From Littorina saxatilis (Eukaryota > Mollusca > Gastropoda > Littorinimorpha > Littorinidae), in assembly GCF_037325665.1 (NCBI RefSeq), contig NW_027128788.1, forward strand, positions 1 through 64,000: 64,000 bases of DNA, given 5' to 3'. The notes beneath the pieces are model-generated. The model had not been told where the DNA came from. It saw only the letters and a program-made list of their open reading frames with translations, and ran no database searches. Shown one piece after another: positions 35,849 to 46,065 of the stretch (its first letter is position 1; each line of letters begins with the position of its first letter). The position numbers and the translations under genes are program-made.

Positions 35849-35969
35849 CACCACGAATTTATTTCATGGTTGTTGTTGGTGTGTGTTTTGTTTTTTTGAT
35901 TTTGCTCTTCCCCCATCCCCCGTGCTTTGTATATGAGTCTGTTGCCTTAGTATAATAAGCCATTCTGAG

Positions 35970-36008
<39 letters not shown>

Positions 36009-36012
36009 CCCC

Positions 36013-36089
<77 letters not shown>

Positions 36090-36389
36090 CCTCTCAATCG
36101 CTCTTTCTCTGTAGCTCTTTAAAATCGCTCTCTCCTTGTCTCTCCCGCTCTCCTCCCCCCCTCTCTCTCTCCATCTGTCTTTCTGTCTTCTCTCGCTCTT
36201 TCTTTCTCGCTCGCTCTTTCCCCCTCCCCCCTCTCTACCTCTCTCTCTCTCTCACGCATGATACCGTATATACATACACGGATGTTTTTCTGTGTGTGAG
36301 TTTGTGTGTACGATACCGTGTGTACGTATGCGTTTGTGCGTGTGTGTGTGTGTGTGTGTGTGTGACTGTGTGTGTGTGTGTAATGAAGA

Positions 36390-36438
<49 letters not shown>

Positions 36439-37186
36439 AATAATAGAGAGTCAGAGGAAGTGAGAAAGCTACAATGAGAGAGAAAGAGAGAGAGAGCGGT
36501 AATTGAATTTGCCTTTTACCGAATGAAAACAATTGTCAAAAACAGTGCATTAAAAACTAAAACCAACCAACCATAAAATAAAAAGCACCCTCCATCCCTC
36601 TCTCTCTCTCTCTCTGTTAACTGTCTCTCTCTTCCGCTTTCTCGCGCTTTCTCTGTCTGTCTCTCTGTCAATCCCCACCCCCCTCTCTCTCTCCCCCTCT
36701 CATTTCAAAAAAGAATTTGAGAGAGAAGAAAAGGTTTCAATATCCTCGGTTATACCTTGTGTCAATATTTTTATTTAAAAATATATGCAATAACACTGTC
36801 TTAAAATTTATCAAAAACAAAGCCCTTTTTTTTCTAAAACGATCAAAATCCGAAGAAAAAACAACTGAAAATTATGTAGAGACTTTCTTCCGAACATTAC
36901 AAATCTCTGGCAAAGTGAAAGGAACAACAAAATATTCCGTCAGAGAGAGTGAGAGCGAGAGAGAGAGAGAGAGAGACAGAGAGAGAGAGAGAGACAGAGA
37001 GAGAGACTTAGAGAGACAGAGAGAGAGAGACAGAGAGAGACAGAGAGAGAGACAGAGAGAGAGACAGAGAGAGACACAGAGAGAGAGACACAGAGAGAGA
37101 GAGAGACAGAGAGACAGAGAGAGAGACAGAGAGAGACAGAGTGAGTGAGCGAGCGAGTGAGCAAGAGAGAGAGAGATAGAGAAAGT

Positions 37187-37260
<74 letters not shown>

Positions 37261-37518
37261 TATATACACAAACCAGGAGTGAGAGCGAGAGAAAAAATGA
37301 CTCGGAAAGAGAGATTCGTCAGTAAGTAGTGGTATTGACACGTAGCGATAATGACAAGTAGCGCTAAAAGATGTAGTGCTGTCGAACGAATGATAGCGAC
37401 TCATCGACAAATTATTTGTAGCACTAATCAACGTAGCGATAGTGGCACGTAGCACAAATGACACGTAGGACAATTGACACATAGCACAAATGACACGTAG
37501 CGCTAGCGATACGCACCC
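35405..37518. mobile_element. foldback-type element with repetitive inverted arms
   Basis: This 2114-bp insertion is flanked by an 8-bp target duplication (ttatgggg). Both arms (about 35405-35635 and 37315-37518) are built from variants of a roughly 15-nt motif, gtagcgctacgtgtc / tagtgctatcgacac, and the outer 40 bases are inverted complements (ggtgcgt, gctagcgctacgtgtcattt). The interior is almost all simple repeat: (TG)n, (CT)n and (GA)n tracts plus AT-rich DNA. There is no transposase, so it is non-autonomous. An 8-bp duplication fits hAT- or P-like machinery. Confidence 0.85.
35740..37257. repeat. compound microsatellites inside the foldback element
   Basis: These are (TG)n at 35750-35802, (CT)n at 35803-35840 and 35970-36090, (GA)n at 36388-36435 and 36955-37150 with GACA interruptions, and (CA)n at 37187-37257. 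All ORFs here (Ser-Leu, Arg-Glu, Cys-Val) are artefacts of the repeats. Confidence 0.95.
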
Positions 37519-37693
37519 TTATGGGGTTAGTGCAAGGACTGGTTGGTCCGGTGTCAAAATAATGTGACTGGGTGAGACATGAAGCCTGTGCTGCGACTTC
37601 TGTCTTGTGTGTGGCGCACGTTATATGTCAAAGCAGCACCGCCCTGATATGGCCCTTCGTGGTCGGCTGGGCGTTAAGCAAACAAACAAACAA

Positions 37694-38188
37694 AATTGAC
37701 CAAGGCCGAACGAAACAAAACTTGAGACGATATGCTCCCCCTCGGACCGACAAAAAAGCTGGTCTGACAACAAACCACCAAACATCGTTTTTGTCATCAT
37801 TTTGGTAGTGAGAAAATAAGTGCCAAATCAACACAGGGAGCCATGCTTTGAAACACGAGTTCCGTTTTGATAACTCATGGTTTGGGGCCCCAGCACGTTG
37901 TTGCAATCAAAGCTGGCGTGTGAAAGCAACTTTCTGTGTTTTGAGTTCATAAAATGTTGAGATAAATATGTCAGGTTTGAGGATGCACAGTTCTGTATGT
38001 TCTTCTCAGTATTCGACCCCCTCGGTTTTCAGTTGTAAATATTAAGCTTAGTGATCGAATGTGGAAGCTACGTTGGGTCACAGACGATTTGCGTCGTGCA
38101 GCGAAGGAAAGAATCGCGATCTTGTTTCCGACTCATTGCCTCTTTGTTTTTCATTAGACCTGTCATTCTGCTTGCTCGGCTTTGTTAG
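37694..38188. other. non-coding stretch, nothing recognised
   Basis: Single-copy-looking DNA between the split SINE and the small ORFs further right. Confidence 0.4.
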
Positions 38189-38371
38189 ATGTTTGCATAT
38201 CTTGTTGCTAAGTTCTTTGCTTTTATTATTATTTTCGCTTCGTTTATCGATACAACGTCTTGTGCACGTGTCAAAATGTGTGTGTCAGGGGTCAATTGGT
38301 TTGACTGGAACTTGACGTTCGTGTTTCTCCGAACATCTGTGTGTCGAAACACAGATACATGCACTCCATGA
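38189..38371 (+). CDS. possible small secreted peptide, very uncertain
   Basis: This 60-codon frame starts MFAYLVAKFFAFIIIFASFI, a hydrophobic signal-like stretch, followed by a short region with four cysteines (one at the end of the hydrophobic stretch, one after ARVKM, two in CRNTDTC). No splice sites, homology or repeat support it, and such ORFs arise by chance in AT-rich DNA. Confidence 0.15.
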   Translation: MFAYLVAKFFAFIIIFASFIDTTSCARVKMCVSGVNWFDWNLTFVFLRTSVCRNTDTCTP

Positions 38372-38766
38372 CTTTGTAAGAAGACAAAACATATCGCTAG
38401 GTTTTGTTTGTTTGTGGTGAATTTATGACCTTTCATGAAGTAGTTTTTAGTTTTTGTTTACTTTTGCCAGTTTGCCAGTTCGTTTTTGGAACTTTGCAAA
38501 GCAGTGTCGTGTCGTCTGTTTAGGTCTGGGGAAACGCCAATGAAAAGAGCCGAAGAATCCCCGAGCGTTTCTATTGGGTTTGCTTTTGATTTAATTATCC
38601 ATGTATAACCTGCTTCCTGCAACTATGGTAACCTGGAATTTATTGCATGGGGAACATGAGATTTATTTCCCAGGTGTTTGTGAATGAAAACTCGTGAAAA
38701 TGATGACAAGGACCTATGTCGAGATTGAAGTTTATTCCAGTTGATTGGATGTTTCTGTCTGCATCT

Positions 38767-38970
38767 CTAGCTAAACTGGTTGGATTCACTTTGTACATGA
38801 TATGTCAGTGAGAGAACCTTGAGAGACACAGAAGAGAGAGGACGTGTGTTGTTGTGAGATCCACTAACTGACAAGATGTAGTCAACTTTGTATTGTGGCT
38901 TGTGCCACCCGGCTTCGGTCGGGTAGGCGAAGGTGAGGAGGGAAGCGAACACAGGAATAAAGTATGCCAT
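38767..38970 (-). CDS. possible small secreted protein or first exon, uncertain
   Basis: This 67-codon frame begins MAYFIPVFASLLTFAYPTEA, a plausible signal peptide with a cleavage site after TEA, then GWHKPQYKVDYILS and a serine-rich end. It lies about 200 bp beyond the 3' end of the histone H1 gene on the same strand. It could be a complete short protein, the first exon of a longer gene, or chance. Confidence 0.3.
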   Translation of the reverse strand: MAYFIPVFASLLTFAYPTEAGWHKPQYKVDYILSVSGSHNNTRPLSSVSLKVLSLTYHVQSESNQFS

Positions 38971-39177
38971 GCCAGTATTCTGCTGTTGTCACAATGTCAT
39001 CTGTTGTGTCCGTGAGTGAAAGTCCAGTGAGTCCGTAACACATCAGAGAAACAAAACATCAGTTTTCCCGAACCTTTCACAACATAACACGTATCAGTAA
39101 TGGCAACGAGAGTTCCATCTCTTTTGTGAAAATGAGGGTAGTCCTAATTATAAGTAGGACCTTGAATACTGAGAAGT

Positions 39178-39194
39178 GTCGACAAAAAGCCGAC
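39178..39194 (-). promoter_or_regulatory. degenerate histone-type 3' stem-loop
   Basis: On the minus strand gtcggc-ttttt-gtcgac forms a 6-bp stem (one G-U pair) with a U-rich loop, at the place after the H1 tail where replication-dependent histone mRNAs have a conserved stem-loop. The loop has five bases rather than four and the stem differs from the usual GGCUCU, so it may be a decayed signal. Confidence 0.35.
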
Positions 39195-39379
39195 CAGCAA
39201 AAACCCAATTATTTCTTTGCTGTTTCTTGGCAGCGGCCTTATTGGGGGTCTTTGCCTTCTTGGGCTTGGTGGGCTTGGTGGCCTTCTTGGCAGGAGACTT
39301 TGCTTTCTTATGCTTGGCAGCCTTCTTGGCAGGAGACTTGGGCTTGGCAGCCTTCTTGGCGGGAGACTTGGCAGCCTTT

Positions 39380-39781
39380 TTAGCAGGAGACTGTCTTGGC
39401 AGCCTTCTTAGCAGCGGGCTTCTTGACGACCTGAGGCTTCTTTGCCTTAGCGGGCTTCTTGGCGGCGACCTTCTTTTCGCCCAGACGGAAGGATCCAGCT
39501 GCTCCGGTTCCCTTAACCTGCTTGAGAGTACCAGCCTTGACGCCAGCCTTCAGACCGGTCTTGACACGGGCGTTGATCACCTCGTTGCCGACCTTGTAGT
39601 TGGCCATGATGTACTTGAGGATGGCCTGACCAGAGGAACCACCACGCTCCTTCAGGGCGCCGACAGCGGCAGCGATCATAGCGATGTACTTGGGATGGTC
39701 TGCGGGTTTTGCTTGCGTCCTGGCCTTGGCGGCCTTCTTGGCGGGGCTCTTGGCCGGAGCGGCAGCGGCGACGTCAGACAT
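39380..39781 (-). CDS. linker histone H1, tail cut by a frameshift
   Basis: The 133-residue frame starts MSDVAAAAPAKSPAKKAAKA. A winged-helix globular domain spans about residues 29-101 (HPKYIAMIAAAVGALKERGG, GLKAGVKAGTLKQVKGTGAA, GSFRLG). It binds linker DNA at the nucleosome entry and compacts chromatin. The tail is lysine/alanine/proline-rich and stops early at KTVSC. Directly after, the next frame continues with at least four AKSPAKKAAK-type repeats down to about 39200. Comparison of repeats shows 4 extra bases (tgtc) at about 39391-39394 that shift the frame; without them the tail would have the usual length for an invertebrate H1. This is either a real truncating mutation, so a recent pseudogene, or a sequencing error. 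No core histone genes are nearby. Confidence 0.92.
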   Translation of the reverse strand: MSDVAAAAPAKSPAKKAAKARTQAKPADHPKYIAMIAAAVGALKERGGSSGQAILKYIMANYKVGNEVINARVKTGLKAGVKAGTLKQVKGTGAAGSFRLGEKKVAAKKPAKAKKPQVVKKPAAKKAAKTVSC

Positions 39782-40140
39782 GATGATGATAGAGAAGTAG
39801 CGGTGAACTGAAATGCGGAGCGGTGTATTGACTAGCGAGCGAGCTGAGCGAATGGTACCAAAATTGCATCCCCGAGAGAGAGAGAGAAAATGTAAGTTTT
39901 ACGCCCTCACGGCAAAGCCATTAGGGTCATGTTACACGGGAAAACCCGGCTTTGTATGAAAATAAAAAATAAAAATGCAGGGGGGTGGGGGGGGATGTAG
40001 ACAGCTGGCTGCCGGCTGCTAGAGGAGACCTGAAATGGGCTAGGGACCGGGTTGGGTCGTCTTGGGTCAGTGCTGAAATGGTTACTTTATTGGCTGTTGG
40101 CCGAACGGACACCCGAGCTTCATATGCATCCCCCCCCCCC

Positions 40141-40236
40141 CCTTATTTATAGACAACGCGCGGGCTGCATTGAAAGCGGCACACAGCCGCAGCTGAATCG
40201 CCCCTCGCACGGCCTCCTCGAGCCTATTTTGTGTTT
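40141..40236 (-). promoter_or_regulatory. possible histone H1 promoter elements
   Basis: On the minus strand, AAACACA (the H1 box) lies at 40230-40236 and TATAAATA at 40143-40150, about 80 bp apart in the order and spacing expected of H1 promoters. They are about 360-450 bp upstream of the ATG, farther than usual, and the intervening DNA includes a poly-G run (40130-40142) and a repeat-like block, so something may have been inserted between promoter and gene. Confidence 0.35.
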
Positions 40237-40239
40237 GTT

Positions 40240-41025
40240 GACACTTGTTTTCTTGCTCGCGCTACTCACCAGAGCATCAAATCATATAAACATTGCATAT
40301 GTCCAGAAACTCCTGATAACAACCTTTAATTTGATATAATTTTTGAGTCCGAATTCGCTCTCTGCGCAGAGAAATCAGCAAAAAACGTCTCATCACTCAA
40401 CCCTCAGAAACAACTTCATGACACTAAATCGTTCCAAAATACACAAAATCCGCAGGTTAATGATTATAAAATATGTTCATAAAATAAAATGACGTTTAGT
40501 TTACCCACTCATATAATTTTATTCCTTTGATCGCATAATTTTAAGTCCGTATGATAAGCTTTCTGACCTGTACCTGACTAAAATAAAACACAAATCTCAT
40601 CCTCGGCGGTTTTGAGCCGATTTCCTCTTTATTCTTACTATTTTTTCAGTTTCCATTTTCTTCGCTTTACGTGAGGATATTGCATTAAAAATGAACTGTG
40701 TTATTAAAATGAATACGTTCCTTTCAAGTACATCAATTTAAAATGTACTTGTTGAAATAAAAGCTTGTTTTACAACGATCAAAATATTGCTGCTTTTCTT
40801 TCGCAACGATCCATTTTCCCTCGAATCTTTGTGATCCAGGATTACAAAATATTTTCCCTTCTACAGCATAATCATCGAACATTTGTATATCCATTAAAGA
40901 ACAAAACACATTGAGAATTTGATGTTCATTCTAAATCACTGGTTATTTCGGGTATAGAAAATACGTGATCTTGTGAAGAAGGTTTGTTTTTTGGCTATGG
41001 TAACCGGAATTTGACTAAATAGTGT
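40240..41025. other. AT-rich non-coding stretch
   Basis: No exon, dispersed repeat or RNA gene was recognised. Confidence 0.45.
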
Positions 41026-41034
41026 TTAGGAAAA

Positions 41035-41847
41035 GACAGTGGCTATATCCACGGGTCCGTGTCTCTAGACTCGATGCTATATCCACGTCACTGACGTCAT
41101 CGTACTCAAGGGACGCTACTCTCGCCTTATATTTTGCTGCTTTCGGTTGGGCACTTCAGTTCACTGACTTCAGCTGTCAAATTTTAAAAGTAAAAACTCT
41201 CTTTTATTCTTAAATAACGAGTTAGACTCTATGAGTGGAATACAGGGTCCAAAGTTCGATCAGCAGCACTTTGAATGGTAGGAGAGGGGAGTTTATGTGA
41301 TACAATGTAAACAAAGCCAGCTGCCGTCCTGCCGGTGAAAATTGCAGGAGTGCATTTTTATTGCTATCTCAGCTCTTATCAACGAAATGTTTTGGAGAAA
41401 AGAAGAGAAGAGCAACGTAAAAGAAAGGAAAGTTAAGAGGGGGAAAAATAAGTCTAAAAATTTATTTTAACAAAAATAAAAAGAAGACTGGGGCCAGGCT
41501 CGAACTGGAGGTCTCATGGACTGTTTGACTTTTCACTACCGTCTGAGCTACGGAGCCAACATGGCCGTTAATGGAAAAATAGGAATCTATATTTTGTGCG
41601 ATACTTCCTGATGACTGCTATCGATCTCGACGAACTTTACGAAAGTTGCACATGAGTGCACTCCTGTAAAGGCTTCCAGTTTAGTTTGCAGGCTGTCAAA
41701 AGAGTTGATTGTGTCAGTTGTGGTAAAAGCAAAATGGCGCTTGATAAGAGTGCCAACGCGAGGCTTCCCGTGCGACGATGACGTCAGTGACGTGGATATA
41801 GCCTAGCTAGGGACTAGAGACACGGACCCGTGGATATAGCCACAACC
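41035..41847. mobile_element. Mutator-like MITE, 9-bp target duplication
   Basis: The 813-bp element has inverted ends of about 65 bp (gtggctatatccacgggtcc, gtgtctctag, atatccacgtcactgacgtc). It is flanked by the direct repeat ttaggaaaa at 41026-41034 and 41848-41856. Long TIRs with a 9-bp duplication are characteristic of Mutator-like elements. There is no transposase; the interior has a tRNA-like segment at 41490-41557. Confidence 0.85.
41490..41557 (-). other. tRNA-like segment inside the MITE
   Basis: On the minus strand ggctccgtagctcagacggt gives an A-box-like start and ccagttcgagcctgg a B-box-like end at tRNA spacing. The stems do not pair well enough for a functional tRNA. It is probably a captured tRNA pseudogene or SINE head. 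Confidence 0.45.
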
Positions 41848-42156
41848 TTAGGAAAACGGCGTGAACAATTCTGGTGAAATTGCTCGGATCTTTTACAACG
41901 GATGTTTGGTACTTAAACATTTTCCTTCAGATATAGTATGGTGGTCTGCGTGTATTTAATAGTACATTTACTTTCAGGGAATAGGTTAAAAAGGGGCAAA
42001 TTGCGAAAAATATTTGGTGTTTGGTTCGAATGCAAAATGGCGATCAGGATTTTCAACGTCAACATTTCTGGCGCGTCCAGGCTATACTTAATCTATTTTC
42101 ACGGACCCTTCAAGATTCAAACTTATTATTGGCATATACATGTACATGAACAATTC

Positions 42157-42890
42157 TTAAAGGCACAGTAAGCCTCCCGTAAACCATCACAGATACTGTC
42201 AGGCTTTTACACACAGTACAAACACCCTTCCATTTGAACACTCACCAAACGGGAACATCCTAGGTGCCCTCCGTAAAGAGCGAGCAATTTTCAAAGAATT
42301 TATTTTTGCGTGGTTTATCTTACCCTTGAGCCATCGTGAACCCGTGTGATCAAGTTTCCCTTTTTCACAATGTAGTCGTCAGTTAGTAATTTGAATGCGA
42401 CTCGCTGTGAGCTTATCTGCAATAGCACGTTATTAAGTACATCTGACTATGCACGAAACAAACGGATGTGGTTCACAAGAACTCTAGCGATGGCTTTTGA
42501 CTGTTCCGAGGAACTGGCGATAGGTACATGTATAAACCGTCGTCTGCTACGAGAACCACGACCTTGCGTGACCCTGCTTCCGGGCTTTTCTTTTTTCAAA
42601 CTTTCAAAACTTCGAATTGTACTGATCTTGTCTTGATGAAAAAAGAATTCTTTTATGATTTAAGAATGTTTGTGTAACAAGCTGTCAATTTATTATTTAG
42701 ATTTTAAAAGTTAGGTCTAGCGCCAAAACGCACCACGGTCCGATTGTCTCTGACACTCTCTCCGCAAAATTAATTCTTTGAAAATTGCACGCTCTTTACG
42801 TAGGGCACCTAGAATGTTCCCGTTTGGTGAGCGTTCAAATGGAAGGGTGTTTGTACTGTGTGTAAAAGCCTGACAGTATCTGTATCTTAA
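42157..42890. mobile_element. TTAA-flanked palindromic element
   Basis: Inverted arms at about 42190-42312 and 42762-42885 share agatactgtcaggctttta, cacagtacaaacacccttcc, tttgaacactcaccaaacgg and aattttcaaagaattt. The left end reads TTAAAGGCACAGTAAGCC and the right end finishes at a TTAA. The spacer of about 450 bp has no recognised gene. It may be a foldback member of the TTAAAGG group or two head-to-head copies of one MITE. Confidence 0.6.
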
Positions 42891-43548
42891 GACAAAGAAA
42901 GAATTGGTGGGACTGGGATATACCCTAATGATAGGAAGTGGAACGGACACGCACCACGGCGGCCGTTTATAGCTGTCAGAATTTGTATTTTCTGAATATG
43001 TGCTTAGGGCACCAATATATAGCACTTAGCAGATATTATAAACACAAGATATCCGCTTGTGTGTGTTAAATTAGGCAAAATAATTCATTGGATGTGTTTG
43101 CTTTGATAAAATCAGCCGGAGGTAAAAGTCCGGTGACTGCGTCGAAAATATAGGTCACTGCATGTGTGTGTTGTGGTGTAGGCAGCGATGGACGTGGCAT
43201 TTTAGAAAAAAAAATTTTTTTTATCCTATTGGGGTATTTATTTTCAATTCTTTCGGCACAGTTTGCTGTCAAATCATACTGGTTTTGATTGCTATCAGGT
43301 GTCATCCATTCGATCGTTGCTCATGATTTGTCAGTCTTTCGTCACAGTGCCAGTCCCTCTTTCTGTCCGTTAATTCCGTTAACACTTTCTCTTACTGAAC
43401 TAAGAAAGTTTTCTGGATCAAACTCGGTATTCATATCAACAATTATGAGAGGAAATCTTTAGAGCATCATGCTGAAGTGTTCCCCGACAGTTTTCATTGA
43501 GAAAATATGTCCTTCTTTCAAACGTTCAACAATGCTTTAAAAAGGTTC

Positions 43549-43549
<1 letters not shown>

Positions 43550-43589
<40 letters not shown>
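43550..43589. repeat. (CA)n microsatellite
   Basis: About 19 CA units. Confidence 0.95.
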
Positions 43590-43593
<4 letters not shown>

Positions 43594-44139
43594 ACGCAGC
43601 GTCGTTTATCAGGCTTTACGATCGATCACATTGACATTGGTCTCAGACTAAACACACGTTCGACTTGGATGTTACCAAGTGGAAAATAATTGCGGTACGT
43701 GTATTAAATTCACGCCGGTACCTCCGCTGCACACCGAAAATAGCCGGGGCCCCTTGCTGTGCACCGGGGCCGAGCCACGAGAGGTGAGTTTCTGCACTAA
43801 ATCTTCTCTGTTTTCTCCAAAATGACATATCATCACGTAACTGGCGTTTGTACTTCGACCTAAGGTGTTATAGCATCCCATCATCGGTTTTATTCTTTCC
43901 CTCGATTCAATTGTGAACTCTGAACTTCGATTGTTTATGCTTTTTAAGTGAATTATGTGTAAATATTGACTTTCCACAATTATTACGGAAAATCAAGCTT
44001 ATCAAACAAGCTGCAGAGAATTGGAATGTAATTATTGGTTATTTGTTGACATCTGGCTCAAGTGGTGTCTACTAACTTCACGCGGTTGAATCAAATTTCT
44101 TGAATCTCTACCGTCACTGAACGATTTTGTTGCTGCGCA

Positions 44140-45010
44140 CCGGGGCCATGTCTCTATTTTGAGGGCTGCGCACCGGGGCCATGTCTCTATGTTGAGGGCT
44201 GCGCACCGGGGCCATGTCTCTATTTTGAGGGCTGCGCACCGGGGCCATGTCTCTATTTTGAGGGCTACGCACCGGGGCCATGTCTCTATTTTGAGGGCTG
44301 CGCACCGGGGCCATGTCTCTATTTTGAGGGCTGCGCACCGGGGCCATGTCTCTATTTTGAGGGCTGCGCACCGGGGCCATGTCTCTATTTTGAGGGCTGC
44401 GCACCGGGGCCATGTCTCTATTTTGAGGGCTGCGTACCGGGGCCATGTCTCTATGTTGAGGGCTGCGCACCGGGGCCATGTCTCTATTTTGAGGGCTGCG
44501 CACCGGGGCCATGTCTCTATTTTGAGGGCTGCGCACCGGGGCCATGTCTCTATTTTGAGGGCTGCGCACCGGGGCCATGTCTCTATTTTGAGGGCTGCAC
44601 ACCGGGGCCATGTCTCTATTTTGAGGGCTGCGCACCGGGGCCATGTCTCTATTTTGAGGGCTGCGCACCGGGGCCATGTCTCTATTTTGAGGGCTGCGCA
44701 CCGGGGCCATGTCTCTATTTTGAGGGCTGCGCACCGGGGCCATGTCTCTATTTTGAGGGCTGCGCACCGGGGCCATGTCTCTATTTTGAGGGCTGCGTAC
44801 CGGGGCCATGTCTCTATGTTGAGGGCTGCGCACCGGGGCCATGTCTCTATTTTGAGGGCTGCGCACCGGGGCCATGTCTCTATGTTGAGGGCTGCGCACC
44901 GGGGCCATGTCTCTATTTTGAGGGCTGCGCACCGGGGCCATGTCTCTATTTTGAGGGCTGCGCACCGGGGCCATGTCTCTATTTTGAGGGCTGCGCACCG
45001 GGGCACTTAT
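44140..45010. repeat. 33-bp satellite, about 26 units
   Basis: The unit is ggggccatgtctctattt, tgagggctgcgcacc (33 bp), nearly perfect. Because 33 is a multiple of 3, long frames stay open on both strands (11-residue repeats such as RSPQNRDMAPV and AAHRGHVSILR); these are very probably not proteins. Variants form a pattern: the pair gcgtacc plus tatgttgag recurs exactly 363 bp (11 units) apart, at 44431 and 44794, which suggests higher-order duplication. Confidence 0.95.
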
Positions 45011-45337
45011 GTGCTGCGCACCGGGGCCAGTGATGTATGTGTAAATTCGGACCTTCCACAGTTATTACGGAAAATCAAGCTTATCAAACAAGCTGCAGAG
45101 AATTGGAATATAATTATTGGTTATTTGTTGACATATGGCTCAAGTGGTGTAATATAAATTCATGCGGTTTGAGTCATATTTCTTGAATCTCTAGCGTCAT
45201 TGAACGATTTTGTTGCTGCGCACCGGGCTATGTCTCTGTTTTGAGGGCTGTATACTGACCTGGGCACTAATTTGCTGCGCATATGGGCCAGTACTACCGT
45301 GAGGGAATAATTTATAAAGTATTGTCTGTCTCAGATC

Positions 45338-45340
<3 letters not shown>

Positions 45341-45380
<40 letters not shown>
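45341..45380. repeat. (CA)n microsatellite
   Basis: About 20 CA units. Confidence 0.95.
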
Positions 45381-45387
<7 letters not shown>

Positions 45388-45449
45388 ATAATAACGCTGA
45401 CGTTCGGTCGTTTTTAAAAGTGGGTTTGTTCTGCTTTGCAGGTGAACAA

Positions 45450-45631
45450 ATGGATCAGTTTAGATGTTACTACTGCAAATTCAAATTTCGAGAGTTCAGG
45501 ACGTTATTTGACACATTGTCGATGTGCATTCGAATGAACCATTGAAGATTCGTTTTTTGTCGCTGAATGAAGTGACTGGAAAGAGTACCTATTTCAGAAA
45601 AGACTTTGGCGTTCTTCCATTTATTCAATAA
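45450..45631 (+). pseudogene. zinc-finger-like coding fragment
   Basis: After a possible acceptor (ctgctttgcag at 45431-45441) a frame starts MDQFRCYYCKFKFREFRTLF, with one CxxC pair as in a C2H2 finger. A second, shifted frame continues with NEPLKIRFLSLNEVTGKSTY and FRKDFGVLPFIQ before a stop. Both stretches have coding-like composition but are in different frames. It is probably a fragment of a repeated zinc-finger or element-derived gene; the family was not identified. Confidence 0.3.
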
Positions 45632-45849
45632 AAATCAGAAATAAAGAAATCCGCGGAAATCCACCCAAATTCGGATCAACGTAGGCCTCCTAAAGTTTGG
45701 CAACTTCTGTCCCCAACTGTAGCCATAGTTTGGCAACAAAGGATCCTTCTTTATCATGTATTATCGGGAAGAAAATGTCTCAAGTCGATCTCAGTATTCG
45801 TTCGTGGGATAAGCTTACCTCTAACTTCGCTGGGAATATACCTGCGGGC

Positions 45850-45988
45850 GCCTGTACCTGCCCGCGCATGTGTATTGCAAACAATGAGAACAAGAACTAC
45901 AAGAACTCTCAGCTGGAAGAAAATGTTCCATTTTTATGTACTGTTTTAATGGACAATAAAGTGCTATTATTGTTATTGTTATTGAACT
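45850..45988 (+). repeat. LINE/SINE 3' tail with (TTATTG)n end
   Basis: The segment ends gacaataaagtgctattatt followed by gttattgttattg, a typical retroposon terminus of AATAAA plus short tandem tail. Only the tail is recognisable. Confidence 0.35.
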
Positions 45989-46065
45989 ACGAGAAGAGTA
46001 GACGATGTTCTCAATAAAGCAATAGATGATTGCCACATACTGGGGAAGGGCTTATAGGTGGCTTC

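Larger units (their letters stand above)
35268..37693 (+). repeat. SINE family E, split by a foldback element
   Basis: The SINE head and body lie at 35268-35404 and resume at 37519-37693. The 8 bases ttatgggg are present on both sides, and removing the insert with one copy restores the family consensus seen at 52575 and 59930. Confidence 0.93.

Noticed and set aside
36717-37261. Arg-Glu and Ser-Leu rich ORFs in 36.7-37.3 kb
   Set aside because: They are translations of (GA)n and its complement inside the foldback element.
40230-40236. Firm assignment of the H1 box as the histone promoter
   Set aside because: The AAACACA plus TATAAATA order is suggestive, but the distance to the ATG is several times larger than usual, so it is kept only as a low-confidence site.
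44140-45010. CRISPR-like array of regular repeats
   Set aside because: Units are head to tail without unique spacers, and the genome is eukaryotic; it is a satellite.
44032-45157. Long open frames (over 290 codons) on both strands across the 33-bp satellite
   Set aside because: A 33-bp unit keeps any stop-free frame open indefinitely; both strands being open and perfectly periodic indicates repeat structure, not protein.
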